A model generated the notes under the pieces. That model was not told the DNA's origin. It searched no databases and saw nothing but the letters and a program-made list of their open reading frames with translations. The position numbers were made by a program, and so were the translations under genes. From Pedobacter cryoconitis (GTDB lineage Bacteria; Bacteroidota; Bacteroidia; Sphingobacteriales; Sphingobacteriaceae), in NCBI RefSeq assembly GCF_014207135.1, contig NZ_JACHCC010000001.1, forward strand, positions 558,001-622,000: a stretch of 64,000 nucleotides of DNA. The letters run 5' to 3'. Positions 26,910 through 34,225 of this stretch are shown here, one piece after another. Each line of letters opens with the position of its first letter. Positions within the stretch are counted from its first letter, which is position 1.

Positions 26910-27992
26910 TCATTCCCCTGGACTCAGGATTCCGCCTGCTTCCTCAACTAAAGATTTTATCAGTGTTTCAACCCGTGTATGCTTGAGTATAGGTGCGATT
27001 TGGCCAGCCCAGAATAGTACCATATCCCATTTTCCCTGATTGATTGCTGCTTTTCTCAATGATGATATTAAGCCAGCCTGTAAGGGGAACGGCAGGAACT
27101 GATCTTCTTTCCCAGATAAGTCTTTAGCTATGCGGCTGGTGATACCACGTCCCAGACGTCCTGTAAAAGCACGGGTAAGTGTGGTGTATTTAGCTGCATC
27201 AGAAAATAATATTTGCCGGTGGATAGGGAGTGCACCCGATTCATCGCAAGCCAGGAATGCGGTGCCGACCTGAACTGCATCAGCACCTAATGTCATTGCA
27301 GCGGCCAGACCTCTGCCGGTAGCAATGCCGCCCGCTGCAATAACAGGTATCTTCACTTTGTCTTTAATGAGTTGCAGCAACACAAAAGTACCGGTAATTG
27401 ATTCTTCGGCAGAAGCTAAAAATGACGGCCGGTGACCGCCCGCCTCAAAACCAGAAGCAATGACCATATCTACCCCGGCAGCTTCTAAAGCAATAGCTTC
27501 ATCCAGCGTTGTCGCAGTGCCAATTGTTTTGATACCCCGCTTCCGGCATTGTTCGAGTATATCTTCGGATGGTACACCAAAAATAAAACTGAACACTTTT
27601 GGACGAACGTCCAGGATAACCTGGATCTGGTCTTCAAAACGGGATTTAAAAGGCATCGGTTTTTCAGGCAGAGCAATGCCCGCCTCATCAAAATAAGGCT
27701 TGAACAAAGTTTTGGCTTGTTCATAATGGGGCTCTGAAACTGTACCATCTGGTGTATCTGTATCCGAAACCCACAGGTTAAGATTATAAGGCTTATTTGT
27801 TGCTGTTTTGATCTGATGGTCAATCTCATAGATTTCCTGTGGACTTAAGGTATAGGCGCCATATCCCCCTAAACCTCCTCCATTGGATACGGCAGCTACC
27901 AATTCAACGGATGACAGGTTGCCACCGAAAGGGCCCTGCATAATTGGGTAATCCATGCCTAGTATTTCCGTTACTTTTGTGTTGTACCACAT
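26910..27992 (-). CDS. Nitronate monooxygenase (FMN-dependent, 2-nitropropane dioxygenase family)
   Basis: A TIM-barrel flavoprotein of 360 residues. The N-terminal MDYPIMQGPFGG and GGLGGYGAYTLSP are FMN-phosphate/substrate motifs, followed by SGFEAGGHRPS, with the His that deprotonates nitroalkanes, and IPVIAAGGIATGRGLAAAMTLGADAVQVGTAFL. Members oxidise toxic nitronates such as propionate 3-nitronate. It is the last gene of a five-gene operon, 12 bp after the SnoaL-like gene. Confidence 0.92.
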   Translation of the reverse strand: MWYNTKVTEILGMDYPIMQGPFGGNLSSVELVAAVSNGGGLGGYGAYTLSPQEIYEIDHQIKTATNKPYNLNLWVSDTDTPDGTVSEPHYEQAKTLFKPYFDEAGIALPEKPMPFKSRFEDQIQVILDVRPKVFSFIFGVPSEDILEQCRKRGIKTIGTATTLDEAIALEAAGVDMVIASGFEAGGHRPSFLASAEESITGTFVLLQLIKDKVKIPVIAAGGIATGRGLAAAMTLGADAVQVGTAFLACDESGALPIHRQILFSDAAKYTTLTRAFTGRLGRGITSRIAKDLSGKEDQFLPFPLQAGLISSLRKAAINQGKWDMVLFWAGQIAPILKHTRVETLIKSLVEEAGGILSPGE

Positions 27993-28004
27993 AGTTTTAA
28001 AATT

Positions 28005-28379
28005 TTATCCGTTTACATCGCTGATCATCTTGTTGACGATGAGCCAGCTGTTGTTAATTTGATGGAATGAAAGAAATTCATGGTAATTGAATTCATACAT
28101 TTTTACGTTTACTTCAGCTATGGCGATGGAATTTACTACTTTAATAGAAATAATATCACCTTTGAATGGTTTGCCTGAGTCCTTCGGGCTCTGACGGTTT
28201 GCCACGCCATCAAGATACTGTTCAAGTGTCTTGGCGTAAGGCTGTCCTTTTACATCACCAAATAGTAAGGTGTTGGTATGGAAAATATGGTTTAACAGAT
28301 TAATGTCGCCTTCATAGATTCCTTTGAAGTAGTAGTCTCTGAGTGCCTGAGTGATGGCACTTTCGTTTAATGGTTTCAT
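28005..28379 (-). CDS. NTF2/SnoaL-fold putative lumazine-binding protein
   Basis: The ATG at 28379 (MKPLNESAIT) lies one base after the stop of the upstream SDR gene and gives a 124-residue NTF2-like protein. A longer frame from 28421 would overlap the SDR gene by 41 bp and is rejected. The pattern YYFKGIYEGDINLLNHIFHTNTLLFGDVKG and the ending VNKMISDVNG match the 'putative lumazine-binding' subgroup. The function within the operon is unknown; the fold binds small hydrophobic molecules. Confidence 0.85.
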   Translation of the reverse strand: MKPLNESAITQALRDYYFKGIYEGDINLLNHIFHTNTLLFGDVKGQPYAKTLEQYLDGVANRQSPKDSGKPFKGDIISIKVVNSIAIAEVNVKMYEFNYHEFLSFHQINNSWLIVNKMISDVNG

Positions 28380-28380
28380 T

Positions 28381-29115
28381 TTAGTTGAGATTATGTCCTG
28401 CTGCCATACCACCGTCGACATTGATTATCGCGCCGGTGATAAAGTTGCTTTTAGCCACTGTATAGACCACTTGTGCAATGTCCTGTACTTCACCGACACG
28501 GTTCAGTAAATGCATGCCTGCACTTTGATCGGCACTATTGCCATGCATGGGTGTACGAATAACGCCCGGTGCAATTGTATTGACGCGGATGTTAAACCGG
28601 CCAAACTCAGCCGCAAGCTGGATGGTCAATGCGTGTATCGCGCCTTTGCTGGCCAGGGGAGCTGTAGCGGGTGCTCCCCCGAAAGCGTGATTGACTATCG
28701 GTGTGCCGATATTGATGACCACACCGCTCTTCTGTTTAAGCATTTGTGGGATAACTGCTTGCGTGGTAAAGTAAGTCCCCTTTAGATTGGTATTCAGGAA
28801 TTTGTCGAGATAAGCTTCATCTACCTCGAGAAAAGGCCTGGTTTCAAAGATGCCTGCATTGTTGATAAGGACGTCTGCCGAACCAAATTTTTCAATTGCC
28901 CTGGCTACTAACTGTTCACCTGTGTGTTTATTACTGATGTTACCACTAACCATTTCGAGGTTATCTCCGGCACCGAGTTCATAAAAAGCATTTTCAAGTT
29001 TCTCAGGGTTGGCGGAATTAATCACAACGTTATCGCCTTTTTCTAAAAAATGACGGGCTAATTCTTTACCAATACCAGACGATGCACCGGTAATGATAAT
29101 CGTTTGTTTATTCAT
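28381..29115 (-). CDS. Short-chain dehydrogenase/reductase
   Basis: A classical SDR of 244 residues. The cofactor loop is TGASSGIGKELA, the structural motif is NNAG (DVLINNAGIFE), and there is a C-terminal INVDGGMAAGHN. The usual YxxxK motif is altered: after INIGTPIVNHAFGGAPATAPLASKGAIHAL the Tyr position appears to be replaced, while the Lys (ASKGA) remains. Catalysis may therefore differ from the standard, or the enzyme may be impaired. It is third in the operon, 5 bp after the tautomerase gene. Confidence 0.9.
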   Translation of the reverse strand: MNKQTIIITGASSGIGKELARHFLEKGDNVVINSANPEKLENAFYELGAGDNLEMVSGNISNKHTGEQLVARAIEKFGSADVLINNAGIFETRPFLEVDEAYLDKFLNTNLKGTYFTTQAVIPQMLKQKSGVVINIGTPIVNHAFGGAPATAPLASKGAIHALTIQLAAEFGRFNIRVNTIAPGVIRTPMHGNSADQSAGMHLLNRVGEVQDIAQVVYTVAKSNFITGAIINVDGGMAAGHNLN

Positions 29116-29120
29116 GATAT

Positions 29121-29339
29121 TTATTTTTTATCAGCCGTAATGCCTTTTTCTCTTAATACTGATACCTGTTCACCAGCATGTCCCCAGTTATCCAGATCAA
29201 CTTCTTCAATCCTCACGTGCGTTAAATAGGGGTCTTTATTCAGTGTGTTGGTTATCAGGTCAGTAACACCTTTAATCAGGATTTGTTTTTGCTCGCGGGT
29301 GACTCCCTCACGGGTAAGCTCAATTTTTATGAATGGCAT
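29121..29339 (-). CDS. 4-oxalocrotonate tautomerase family protein
   Basis: A small protein of 72 residues that begins MPFIKIELTREGVTREQK. After removal of Met, Pro1 becomes the general base of the tautomerase superfamily. The length matches hexameric 4-OT. It lies 2 bp after yceI and 5 bp before the SDR gene, in an operon of small-molecule modification genes. The substrate is unknown. Confidence 0.88.
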   Translation of the reverse strand: MPFIKIELTREGVTREQKQILIKGVTDLITNTLNKDPYLTHVRIEEVDLDNWGHAGEQVSVLREKGITADKK

Positions 29340-29341
29340 AA

Positions 29342-29875
29342 TTATAGTTTTTTAGCAGTGATTTTTACATTCAGATCAAATTCATTATAAATCATTGTAT
29401 CGCCGAGGTCTTTAAAGAAATTACCGGAACGGAACTTCATACCATATTTGGTACGGTCAATTACAATTTTACCAGTTGCAGTTACTGTATCATCAGCGTA
29501 ATCAATTTGTGCATTGAATTTTACCGGGTGGCTGATGTCTTTGATTGTAAGGTCAGCATCAATATGAGTAGTATTATCGCTGTCTGGAGCTACTGCAGTG
29601 ATCACAAGAACAGCCTCAGGAAATTCCTTGGAGTTAAAGAAATCTTCAGAAGCCAGGTGACCTGCAAACTGCGCGTTGGTTGCAGGATCAGTTACATCCA
29701 GTATTTGAATAGATGTAGTATCAATGACAAATTTTCCACCCGAGAGTTTTCCGTTATTTAAGTTTAGTATTCCTTTTTGGATACTGATGGTTCCATGATG
29801 CGAACCGGTTACTTTGCGGCCGGTCCAATCGATGTTGCTTTTTGTGTTTTCAATTTCAAAATTTCTTGTTTCCAT
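29342..29875 (-). CDS. YceI-family lipocalin-like protein
   Basis: The ATG at 29875 gives METRNFEIENTKSNIDWTGRKVTGSHHGTI, a typical YceI start. An upstream TTG at 29902 extends the frame and is rejected. YceI proteins form a beta-barrel that binds a polyprenyl or fatty acyl ligand; the C-terminal half (GMKFRSGNFFKDLGDTMIYNEFDLNVKI) fits. There is no signal peptide, so this copy is probably cytosolic. It is the first gene of the operon running to the nitronate monooxygenase gene. Two CRP-like palindromes lie 55-107 bp upstream of its start. Confidence 0.9.
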   Translation of the reverse strand: METRNFEIENTKSNIDWTGRKVTGSHHGTISIQKGILNLNNGKLSGGKFVIDTTSIQILDVTDPATNAQFAGHLASEDFFNSKEFPEAVLVITAVAPDSDNTTHIDADLTIKDISHPVKFNAQIDYADDTVTATGKIVIDRTKYGMKFRSGNFFKDLGDTMIYNEFDLNVKITAKKL

Positions 29876-29929
29876 TTCTTTTGTTTTTAAATGACAAGAC
29901 AAATTTGGGAAGGAACGACAAGCAATCAG

Positions 29930-29945
29930 CGTGATCTACATCACA
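29930..29945. promoter_or_regulatory. CRP/FNR-like operator, promoter-proximal copy
   Basis: The 16-mer CGTGATCTACATCACA is a near-perfect dyad differing from the second copy (29967-29982) at four positions. It lies between the Crp/Fnr-type regulator gene and the yceI operon it would control. The centre-to-centre distance to the other copy is 37 bp. Confidence 0.6.
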
Positions 29946-29966
29946 TTCGGAAAGGGTGGTGGTTTA

Positions 29967-29982
29967 TGTGATGTACGTCACA
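29967..29982. promoter_or_regulatory. CRP/FNR-like operator, distal copy
   Basis: TGTGATGTACGTCACA fits the classical CRP pattern TGTGA-N6-TCACA exactly. It sits just beyond the stop codon of the regulator gene, upstream of yceI. The regulator's recognition helix has S-R-E-T-x-x-R, as CRP has. Confidence 0.65.
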
Positions 29983-29985
29983 TGA

Positions 29986-30558
29986 TCAGGAGTGGTAAAG
30001 ACGGCTTAGGGTTTCTCTTGAAACGCCTAAATAGGCCGCTATTAAGTGTTTAGGGACTATGTTGTATAGCGCAGGGTATTGTGCAAGCAATTCTTCATAA
30101 CGATGTCTGGTATCATTATTCATAAATGACAGTAACCTTTTCTGAACTGCTACATAACCTTTATTGGTACGCCAGCGGAAAAAGTGTTCCACCTGATGGA
30201 TCTCATTACAAAGTTTCTCCCGGTCATGGTTACTCAGGCAGAGTATCTCAGCATCTGTAATGCAATCTATATTAATTGTTGCTTTAGTATTGCTGTAAAG
30301 TGCATCAAAGTCTGATGCCCACCAGGTTGGCATAGAAAATTGGAGAATAAACATTTTCAGGTCATCATTGATATAAAATGATTTCAGGCAGCCATTCAGT
30401 ACGAAATACTCACAATCGACTTTGTCGCCAGCGGTAATAATAGCCTGACCCTTTTTGAAAGACTGTGTTTTGAAATGTGAGAAGAAATAATCGAATTGCT
30501 CGTCTGTCAGTGTTACGGTTTTATCGATGTGCTCCCTGAGAATTTCTTTTGCCTGCAT
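29986..30558 (-). CDS. Crp/Fnr-family transcriptional regulator
   Basis: 190 residues. A cyclic-nucleotide-binding-like beta-roll (about 15-110; AIITAGDKVDCEYFVLNGCLKSFY) is followed by a dimerisation helix and a short winged helix-turn-helix. The recognition helix VSRETLSRLYHS is at the extreme C-terminus, with R181, E182 and R186 in the same spacing as the CRP residues that read TGTGA. The effector-binding Arg of true cAMP-responsive CRP is not evident, so the ligand is unknown. Two CRP-like palindromes lie directly downstream, in front of the yceI operon. Confidence 0.92.
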   Translation of the reverse strand: MQAKEILREHIDKTVTLTDEQFDYFFSHFKTQSFKKGQAIITAGDKVDCEYFVLNGCLKSFYINDDLKMFILQFSMPTWWASDFDALYSNTKATINIDCITDAEILCLSNHDREKLCNEIHQVEHFFRWRTNKGYVAVQKRLLSFMNNDTRHRYEELLAQYPALYNIVPKHLIAAYLGVSRETLSRLYHS

Positions 30559-30636
30559 TAACCAAAATTAGTGAATGCAGAGGAAATTAAGATAGGTTTT
30601 CAAATTGGTGAATCATTTTTATTGTTAAATATTTGC

Positions 30637-30652
30637 GTAGTCAAATAACTAC
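30637..30652. promoter_or_regulatory. ArsR-type operator, upstream copy
   Basis: GTAGTCAAATAACTAC is a perfect GTAGT/ACTAC dyad with a 6-bp centre, repeated 26 bp later (30663-30678) with one change. The two copies lie over the promoter of the ArsR-SRPBCC-DoxX operon, consistent with autorepression. Confidence 0.65.
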
Positions 30653-30662
30653 ACTTATATTA

Positions 30663-30678
30663 GTAGTCAAATAGCTAC
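30663..30678. promoter_or_regulatory. ArsR-type operator, downstream copy
   Basis: GTAGTCAAATAGCTAC differs from the upstream copy at one base. It ends 3 bp before the start codon of the ArsR gene, so a bound repressor would also block the start of the message. Confidence 0.65.
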
Positions 30679-30681
30679 ATA

Positions 30682-31002
30682 ATGAATTTAAGAAGAGACG
30701 TATTTCAGGCCATCGCAGATCCGACAAGAAGGGCAATATTGCTATTGGTCGCATCGCAGGCAATGACAGCAGGTGCAATAGCTTCAAATTTTGACACTGC
30801 CAGACCGACGGTTTCAAAACATCTGCAAATACTCACCGAATGCGAGTTATTGGAACAAAAGCAAAATGGCAGAGAAATTTACTATCATATAAGCCCCAAA
30901 AAAATGAAAGAGGTATCCGACTTTATTGAGCCATTCCGCAAGATGTGGGATGACCGATTCAACAAATTAGAAGAAATAATGAAGAATTATAAAGGTAAAT
31001 AA
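30682..31002 (+). CDS. ArsR-family winged-helix regulator
   Basis: A 106-residue single-domain regulator. It begins with [19 protein letters not shown], and the recognition helix is in [21 protein letters not shown]. No metal-binding cysteine pair is visible, so it belongs to the metal-independent group usually linked to SRPBCC genes. It is first of the operon ArsR-SRPBCC-DoxX, with a 1-bp gap to the next gene. Two identical-type dyads sit in its promoter region. Confidence 0.93.
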   Translation: MNLRRDVFQAIADPTRRAILLLVASQAMTAGAIASNFDTARPTVSKHLQILTECELLEQKQNGREIYYHISPKKMKEVSDFIEPFRKMWDDRFNKLEEIMKNYKGK

Positions 31003-31003
31003 C

Positions 31004-31471
31004 ATGGAACTGAAAACAAAAGTTAATGCCGAAGACGGCAAACAGGAATTAAGGATTACCAGAGAATTTGATTTGCCATTGGAATTGCTTTTTAAAGCAT
31101 ATTCAGAGCCTGATCTTGTAGCGCAATGGATGGGGACGAAAGTATTGAAACTTGAAAATAAGAAACATGGCAGCTGGCGGTTCGAAACAAGTAATGCTGA
31201 GGGGAAGGTGGTATTCAGTGCTAATGGAGTCATTCATGAGTTTAGTCCGAACCAGAAAATCACACGGACATTTGAAATGGAGAACGCATCTTTTGGTGTA
31301 CAACTGGAGTTTTTGGAATTTGAGTCACTAACCCAAGACACGAGCAGGCTGAATATACATACTGTCTATAAATCGGTTGCAGACAGAGACCAAATGCTCA
31401 AAATTGGTATGGGGCCGGGATTGAATATGGCACATAACAGATTACAGGATATCATAGGAAAACTAAAATAA
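31004..31471 (+). CDS. SRPBCC/AHSA1-domain protein
   Basis: 155 residues in a single START/Bet v1-like fold. ITREFDLPLELLFKAYSEPDLVAQWMG is the N-terminal signature of the AHSA1 group, and a C-terminal helix follows (IGMGPGLNMAHNRLQDIIGKL). These proteins bind hydrophobic ligands; the ArsR-SRPBCC pairing is very common in Bacteroidota, but the ligand is unknown. The gene is 1 bp after arsR and 1 bp before doxX. Confidence 0.92.
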   Translation: MELKTKVNAEDGKQELRITREFDLPLELLFKAYSEPDLVAQWMGTKVLKLENKKHGSWRFETSNAEGKVVFSANGVIHEFSPNQKITRTFEMENASFGVQLEFLEFESLTQDTSRLNIHTVYKSVADRDQMLKIGMGPGLNMAHNRLQDIIGKLK

Positions 31472-31472
31472 G

Positions 31473-31853
31473 ATGGAAAAGAGAGATAAAATTATCTATT
31501 GGTTCTTTACGTTATGGCTTGCCTTAGGGATGTCCTCGACGGGAATAGTACAGTTATTTAAAGCGAAAAAGGAAGTTGATATGATTATGCATCTTGGCTA
31601 TCCCGTCTATTTGCTTACTTTATTAGGTATTTGGAAAATTTTAGGAGTTATAGCAGTACTTATTCCTAAATTTAGTTTACTTAAGGAGTGGGCTTATGCA
31701 GGCTTTTTCTTTTCGATGTCGGGTGCAGCAATCTCACATATTATGCTGGGCGATTCTATAGGCGATATAGCTCCCTCGGTGCTGTTACTATTCCTGACTA
31801 TCATATCGTGGTATTTCAGGCCTGCTGACAGGAAGATTATTTCAGTTAACTAA
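31473..31853 (+). CDS. DoxX-family membrane protein
   Basis: 126 residues with four hydrophobic segments (about 8-26, 45-66, 72-92 and 98-116). The motif SSTGIVQLFKAKKEVDMIMHLGYPVYLLTLLGIWKILGVIAVLIP fits the DoxX-like family. Members are associated with redox or membrane stress, but their reaction is not established. It is the third gene of the ArsR operon. Confidence 0.9.
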   Translation: MEKRDKIIYWFFTLWLALGMSSTGIVQLFKAKKEVDMIMHLGYPVYLLTLLGIWKILGVIAVLIPKFSLLKEWAYAGFFFSMSGAAISHIMLGDSIGDIAPSVLLLFLTIISWYFRPADRKIISVN

Positions 31854-31865
31854 TAAATAAAGCGT

Positions 31866-32444
31866 ATGAATCCTAAGGTTGATTGGTATTTTACCAAAGC
31901 TAAAAAGTGGCAGGAAGAACTGGAGCAATTGAGAATGATTATTCTCGACTGTGGACTAACTGAAGAACTGAAATGGGGAGTTCCTTGTTATGTGCTCGGG
32001 AAAAGTAACATCGTTTTAATACATACATTTAAAGAATACTGTGCGCTTTTGTTTTTCAAGGGGGTATTATTAAGTGATACCAATCATATTCTGGTTCAGC
32101 AAACAGAGAATACGCAGTCTGCACGCCAGATCCGGTTCACGAACATCCGCGAAATAATTGATCTGAAACCAGTCCTGAAAGCCTATGTCTATGAGGCAGT
32201 TGAAGTGGAGAAATTAGGACTGAAAGTGGATTTTATAAAGAATACTGAACTCGTATTTCCCGAAGAATTTCAAAGTAAATTAGATAGCATTCCCGCCTTG
32301 AAAACTGCTTTTGAAGCATTGACCCCAGGACGGCAAAAGGCATACAATCTGTATTTTTCTGCACCTAAACAAGCTAAAACCCGCGAATCAAGAGTGGAGA
32401 AATATATGCCGCAAATTCTCCATGGCAAGGGTTTAGATGACTAA
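31866..32444 (+). CDS. YdeI/OmdA-type protein with DUF1801 domain
   Basis: 192 residues in two parts. The N-terminal DUF1801 region (about 20-110: LTEELKWGVPCYVLGKSNIVLIHTFKEYCALLFFKG) is followed by a C-terminal 'bacteriocin-protection YdeI or OmpD-associated' tail with LTPGRQKAYNLYFSAPKQAKTRESRVEKYMPQI. YdeI relatives contribute to resistance to cationic peptides in enterobacteria. It is 12 bp after doxX and may belong to the same transcript. Confidence 0.88.
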   Translation: MNPKVDWYFTKAKKWQEELEQLRMIILDCGLTEELKWGVPCYVLGKSNIVLIHTFKEYCALLFFKGVLLSDTNHILVQQTENTQSARQIRFTNIREIIDLKPVLKAYVYEAVEVEKLGLKVDFIKNTELVFPEEFQSKLDSIPALKTAFEALTPGRQKAYNLYFSAPKQAKTRESRVEKYMPQILHGKGLDD

Positions 32445-32541
32445 TGTCTGTTTAGTATCTGAGTTTTGACCTATCTGACTGATATTTTGTTAAATAACAA
32501 CTATAAGTAGCGTAAATGCAACTATAAGTTTTTGTGTTTTT

Positions 32542-32572
32542 TTGATTCTGGAAATATACCCGGATACCTTTG
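32542..32572 (+). promoter_or_regulatory. Bacteroidota-type promoter
   Basis: TTG at 32542-32544, a 20-bp spacer and TACCTTTG at 32565-32572. The predicted start near 32580 lies after the TTG codon at 32532 and before the ATG at 32607, and so fixes the start of the next gene. Confidence 0.65.
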
Positions 32573-32606
32573 TTATATCGAAAAAATAAATAAAAAGATA
32601 GTGTCT

Positions 32607-33446
32607 ATGTTAAATACTAAAATGATAGGCAATAAAATTGCCGAAGCGCGGAAAAAATTAAATATTTCTCAGGCTCAGCTTGCCCAGCAGCTTTTCATTA
32701 GCCCACAGGCTGTTGGAAAGTGGGAGCGTGGCGAATCAATGCCAGATATCACTACTTTAACCCGTCTGGCTGAAATAATGGGAGTTGACCTTAACCATTT
32801 TTCAGAAAACTTCCAATCTGCGGCTACTGAAATAGTGCCCGTTGAATCCTCATTAGGAAATCGGATGAAACAGCTTAACCGCGATATGTCTGGCTGGAAT
32901 TGGGCTGGTGCAGACTTTTCGGGCGCAGATTTAACCGGTTGCTCATTCAAGAGCAGTAATTTAAGGGGAGCTAACTTTGATCATGCAAATCTGACAGACT
33001 GCAATTTATCCACGCTTGATCTTACTGGCGGGAGCTTTGATCAGTCAATTTTGTTGCGTACTAACTTCAGCAGATCCGGGCTGGTCGGAACGAGGTTCAT
33101 GGGGGTGGAACTAACTGATGTAAGGTTAACTACAACTGATCTTAGAAAAACCATCTTTGAGAATTGTGTCTTTAATGGGGTGGACTTTAAAAATTCAGAT
33201 CTGAGTGGGTTATGTTTTGACAGGCAGATCTTTATCGGAGTCAGGTTTGATAATGCCGCACTGAGCGGAGTTACTTTCAGGGGTGCAACGCTCAAAAATG
33301 TGTCTTTCCGTTCACCGTATGCTTTGACTAATAAATATTACCGTGTCCTGAAAACCATCTGCTTTGATGGAGCTATGATGGATAAGCCGGTCTATGCTGT
33401 ACTCAAAAGTGTAGAGATCGATTTATCAAAGGTTACAGTCATTTGA
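32607..33446 (+). CDS. XRE helix-turn-helix protein fused to pentapeptide repeats
   Basis: From the ATG at 32607 the protein has 279 residues; the open frame reaches back to a TTG at 32532, but that lies upstream of the predicted transcription start. An XRE-type helix-turn-helix (about residues 5-62: NKIAEARKKLNISQAQLAQQLFISPQAVGKWERGES) is joined to pentapeptide repeats of the A(D/N)LxX/F type (about 90-250: GADFSGADLTGCSF, LRGANFDHANLTDC, GVDFKNSDLSG). Pentapeptide repeat proteins can mimic DNA and protect gyrase; here the fusion to a DNA-binding domain suggests a regulator or sensor. The ABC exporter genes follow 17 bp later on the same strand. Confidence 0.88.
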   Translation: MLNTKMIGNKIAEARKKLNISQAQLAQQLFISPQAVGKWERGESMPDITTLTRLAEIMGVDLNHFSENFQSAATEIVPVESSLGNRMKQLNRDMSGWNWAGADFSGADLTGCSFKSSNLRGANFDHANLTDCNLSTLDLTGGSFDQSILLRTNFSRSGLVGTRFMGVELTDVRLTTTDLRKTIFENCVFNGVDFKNSDLSGLCFDRQIFIGVRFDNAALSGVTFRGATLKNVSFRSPYALTNKYYRVLKTICFDGAMMDKPVYAVLKSVEIDLSKVTVI

Positions 33447-33463
33447 AATCAGGAGAAAGGAAT

Positions 33464-34225
33464 ATGGAAAACAAAGCCATCCGGGTGAAGGGACTGAAAA
33501 AATCGTATAAGGAGCTTGATGTTCTGAAAGGTGTGGATTTCGAAGTAGAACAAGGTAGTATTTTCGCCCTGCTCGGCTCCAACGGCGCAGGCAAGACAAC
33601 GATTGTTAAAATCTTGACTACCCTACTGAAACAAGACAGTGGAAGCGTTATCGTAAATGGGTTCGACGTTTCATTAAATCCAGGCAATGTGCGGCAGTCG
33701 ATCAGCTTGACCGGGCAGTTTGCTGCCGTGGATGAGATATTGACCGGGCGGGAAAATCTGGTTATGATCGCCAGGCTGCGGCACCTCAAAGATCCGCGCC
33801 AGGTTGCAGATGATCTGCTGAACCGTTTCGACCTGACCGCTGCTGCCGACCGCGCGGTATCCACTTATTCAGGAGGTATGCGCCGCAGACTCGATATTGC
33901 GATGAGCCTTGTCGGAAAACCGCTGCTCATTTTTCTGGATGAGCCGACTTCTGGTCTTGATCCGGAGGTTCGCATCGAGTTTTGGCAGATTGTCAGAGAG
34001 CTTGCCGACGGAGGCACGACGGTATTTCTGACGACGCAGTATCTGGACGAGGCTGAACAGCTTGCTGATCGGATTGCCATTCTGCATGAGGGTAGAATTA
34101 TCGTAAGTGGTACGCTCTCAGACCTGAAAAAGTTGTTCCCCGCCACAAAAGTAGAATATATTGAAAAACAGCCGACTTTGGAGGAGATCTTTCTTGCGAT
34201 CGTTGGCAAAAAGGAACAAAAATAA
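33464..34225 (+). CDS. ABC transporter ATP-binding protein, DrrA type
   Basis: The ATG at 33464 is preceded by a clear ribosome-binding site (AGGAG at 33451-33455); an upstream TTG frame is rejected. The motifs are Walker A (GSNGAGKTT), signature (YSGGMRRRLDIAMSL), Walker B (LLIFLDEPTSGLD) and the DrrA-like TTQYLDEAEQLADR. The C-terminal PTLEEIFLAIVG also fits drug-export ATPases. Bases at 33781-33900 are 58% G+C by hand count, well above neighbouring genes such as 31621-31680 (25%). Together with the strong SD sequence this suggests acquisition from another lineage. The stop abuts the permease ATG. Confidence 0.92.
   Translation: MENKAIRVKGLKKSYKELDVLKGVDFEVEQGSIFALLGSNGAGKTTIVKILTTLLKQDSGSVIVNGFDVSLNPGNVRQSISLTGQFAAVDEILTGRENLVMIARLRHLKDPRQVADDLLNRFDLTAAADRAVSTYSGGMRRRLDIAMSLVGKPLLIFLDEPTSGLDPEVRIEFWQIVRELADGGTTVFLTTQYLDEAEQLADRIAILHEGRIIVSGTLSDLKKLFPATKVEYIEKQPTLEEIFLAIVGKKEQK

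Noticed and set aside
30663..30678. Possible short CRISPR-like or transposon repeat
   Set aside because: Only two 16-bp copies, each a dyad in an ArsR promoter, which an operator explains better.
33439..34209. Two long reverse-strand ORFs opposite the ABC ATPase gene
   Set aside because: They mirror a GC-rich gene with full ATPase motifs; their Ser/Arg-rich translations have no family character.
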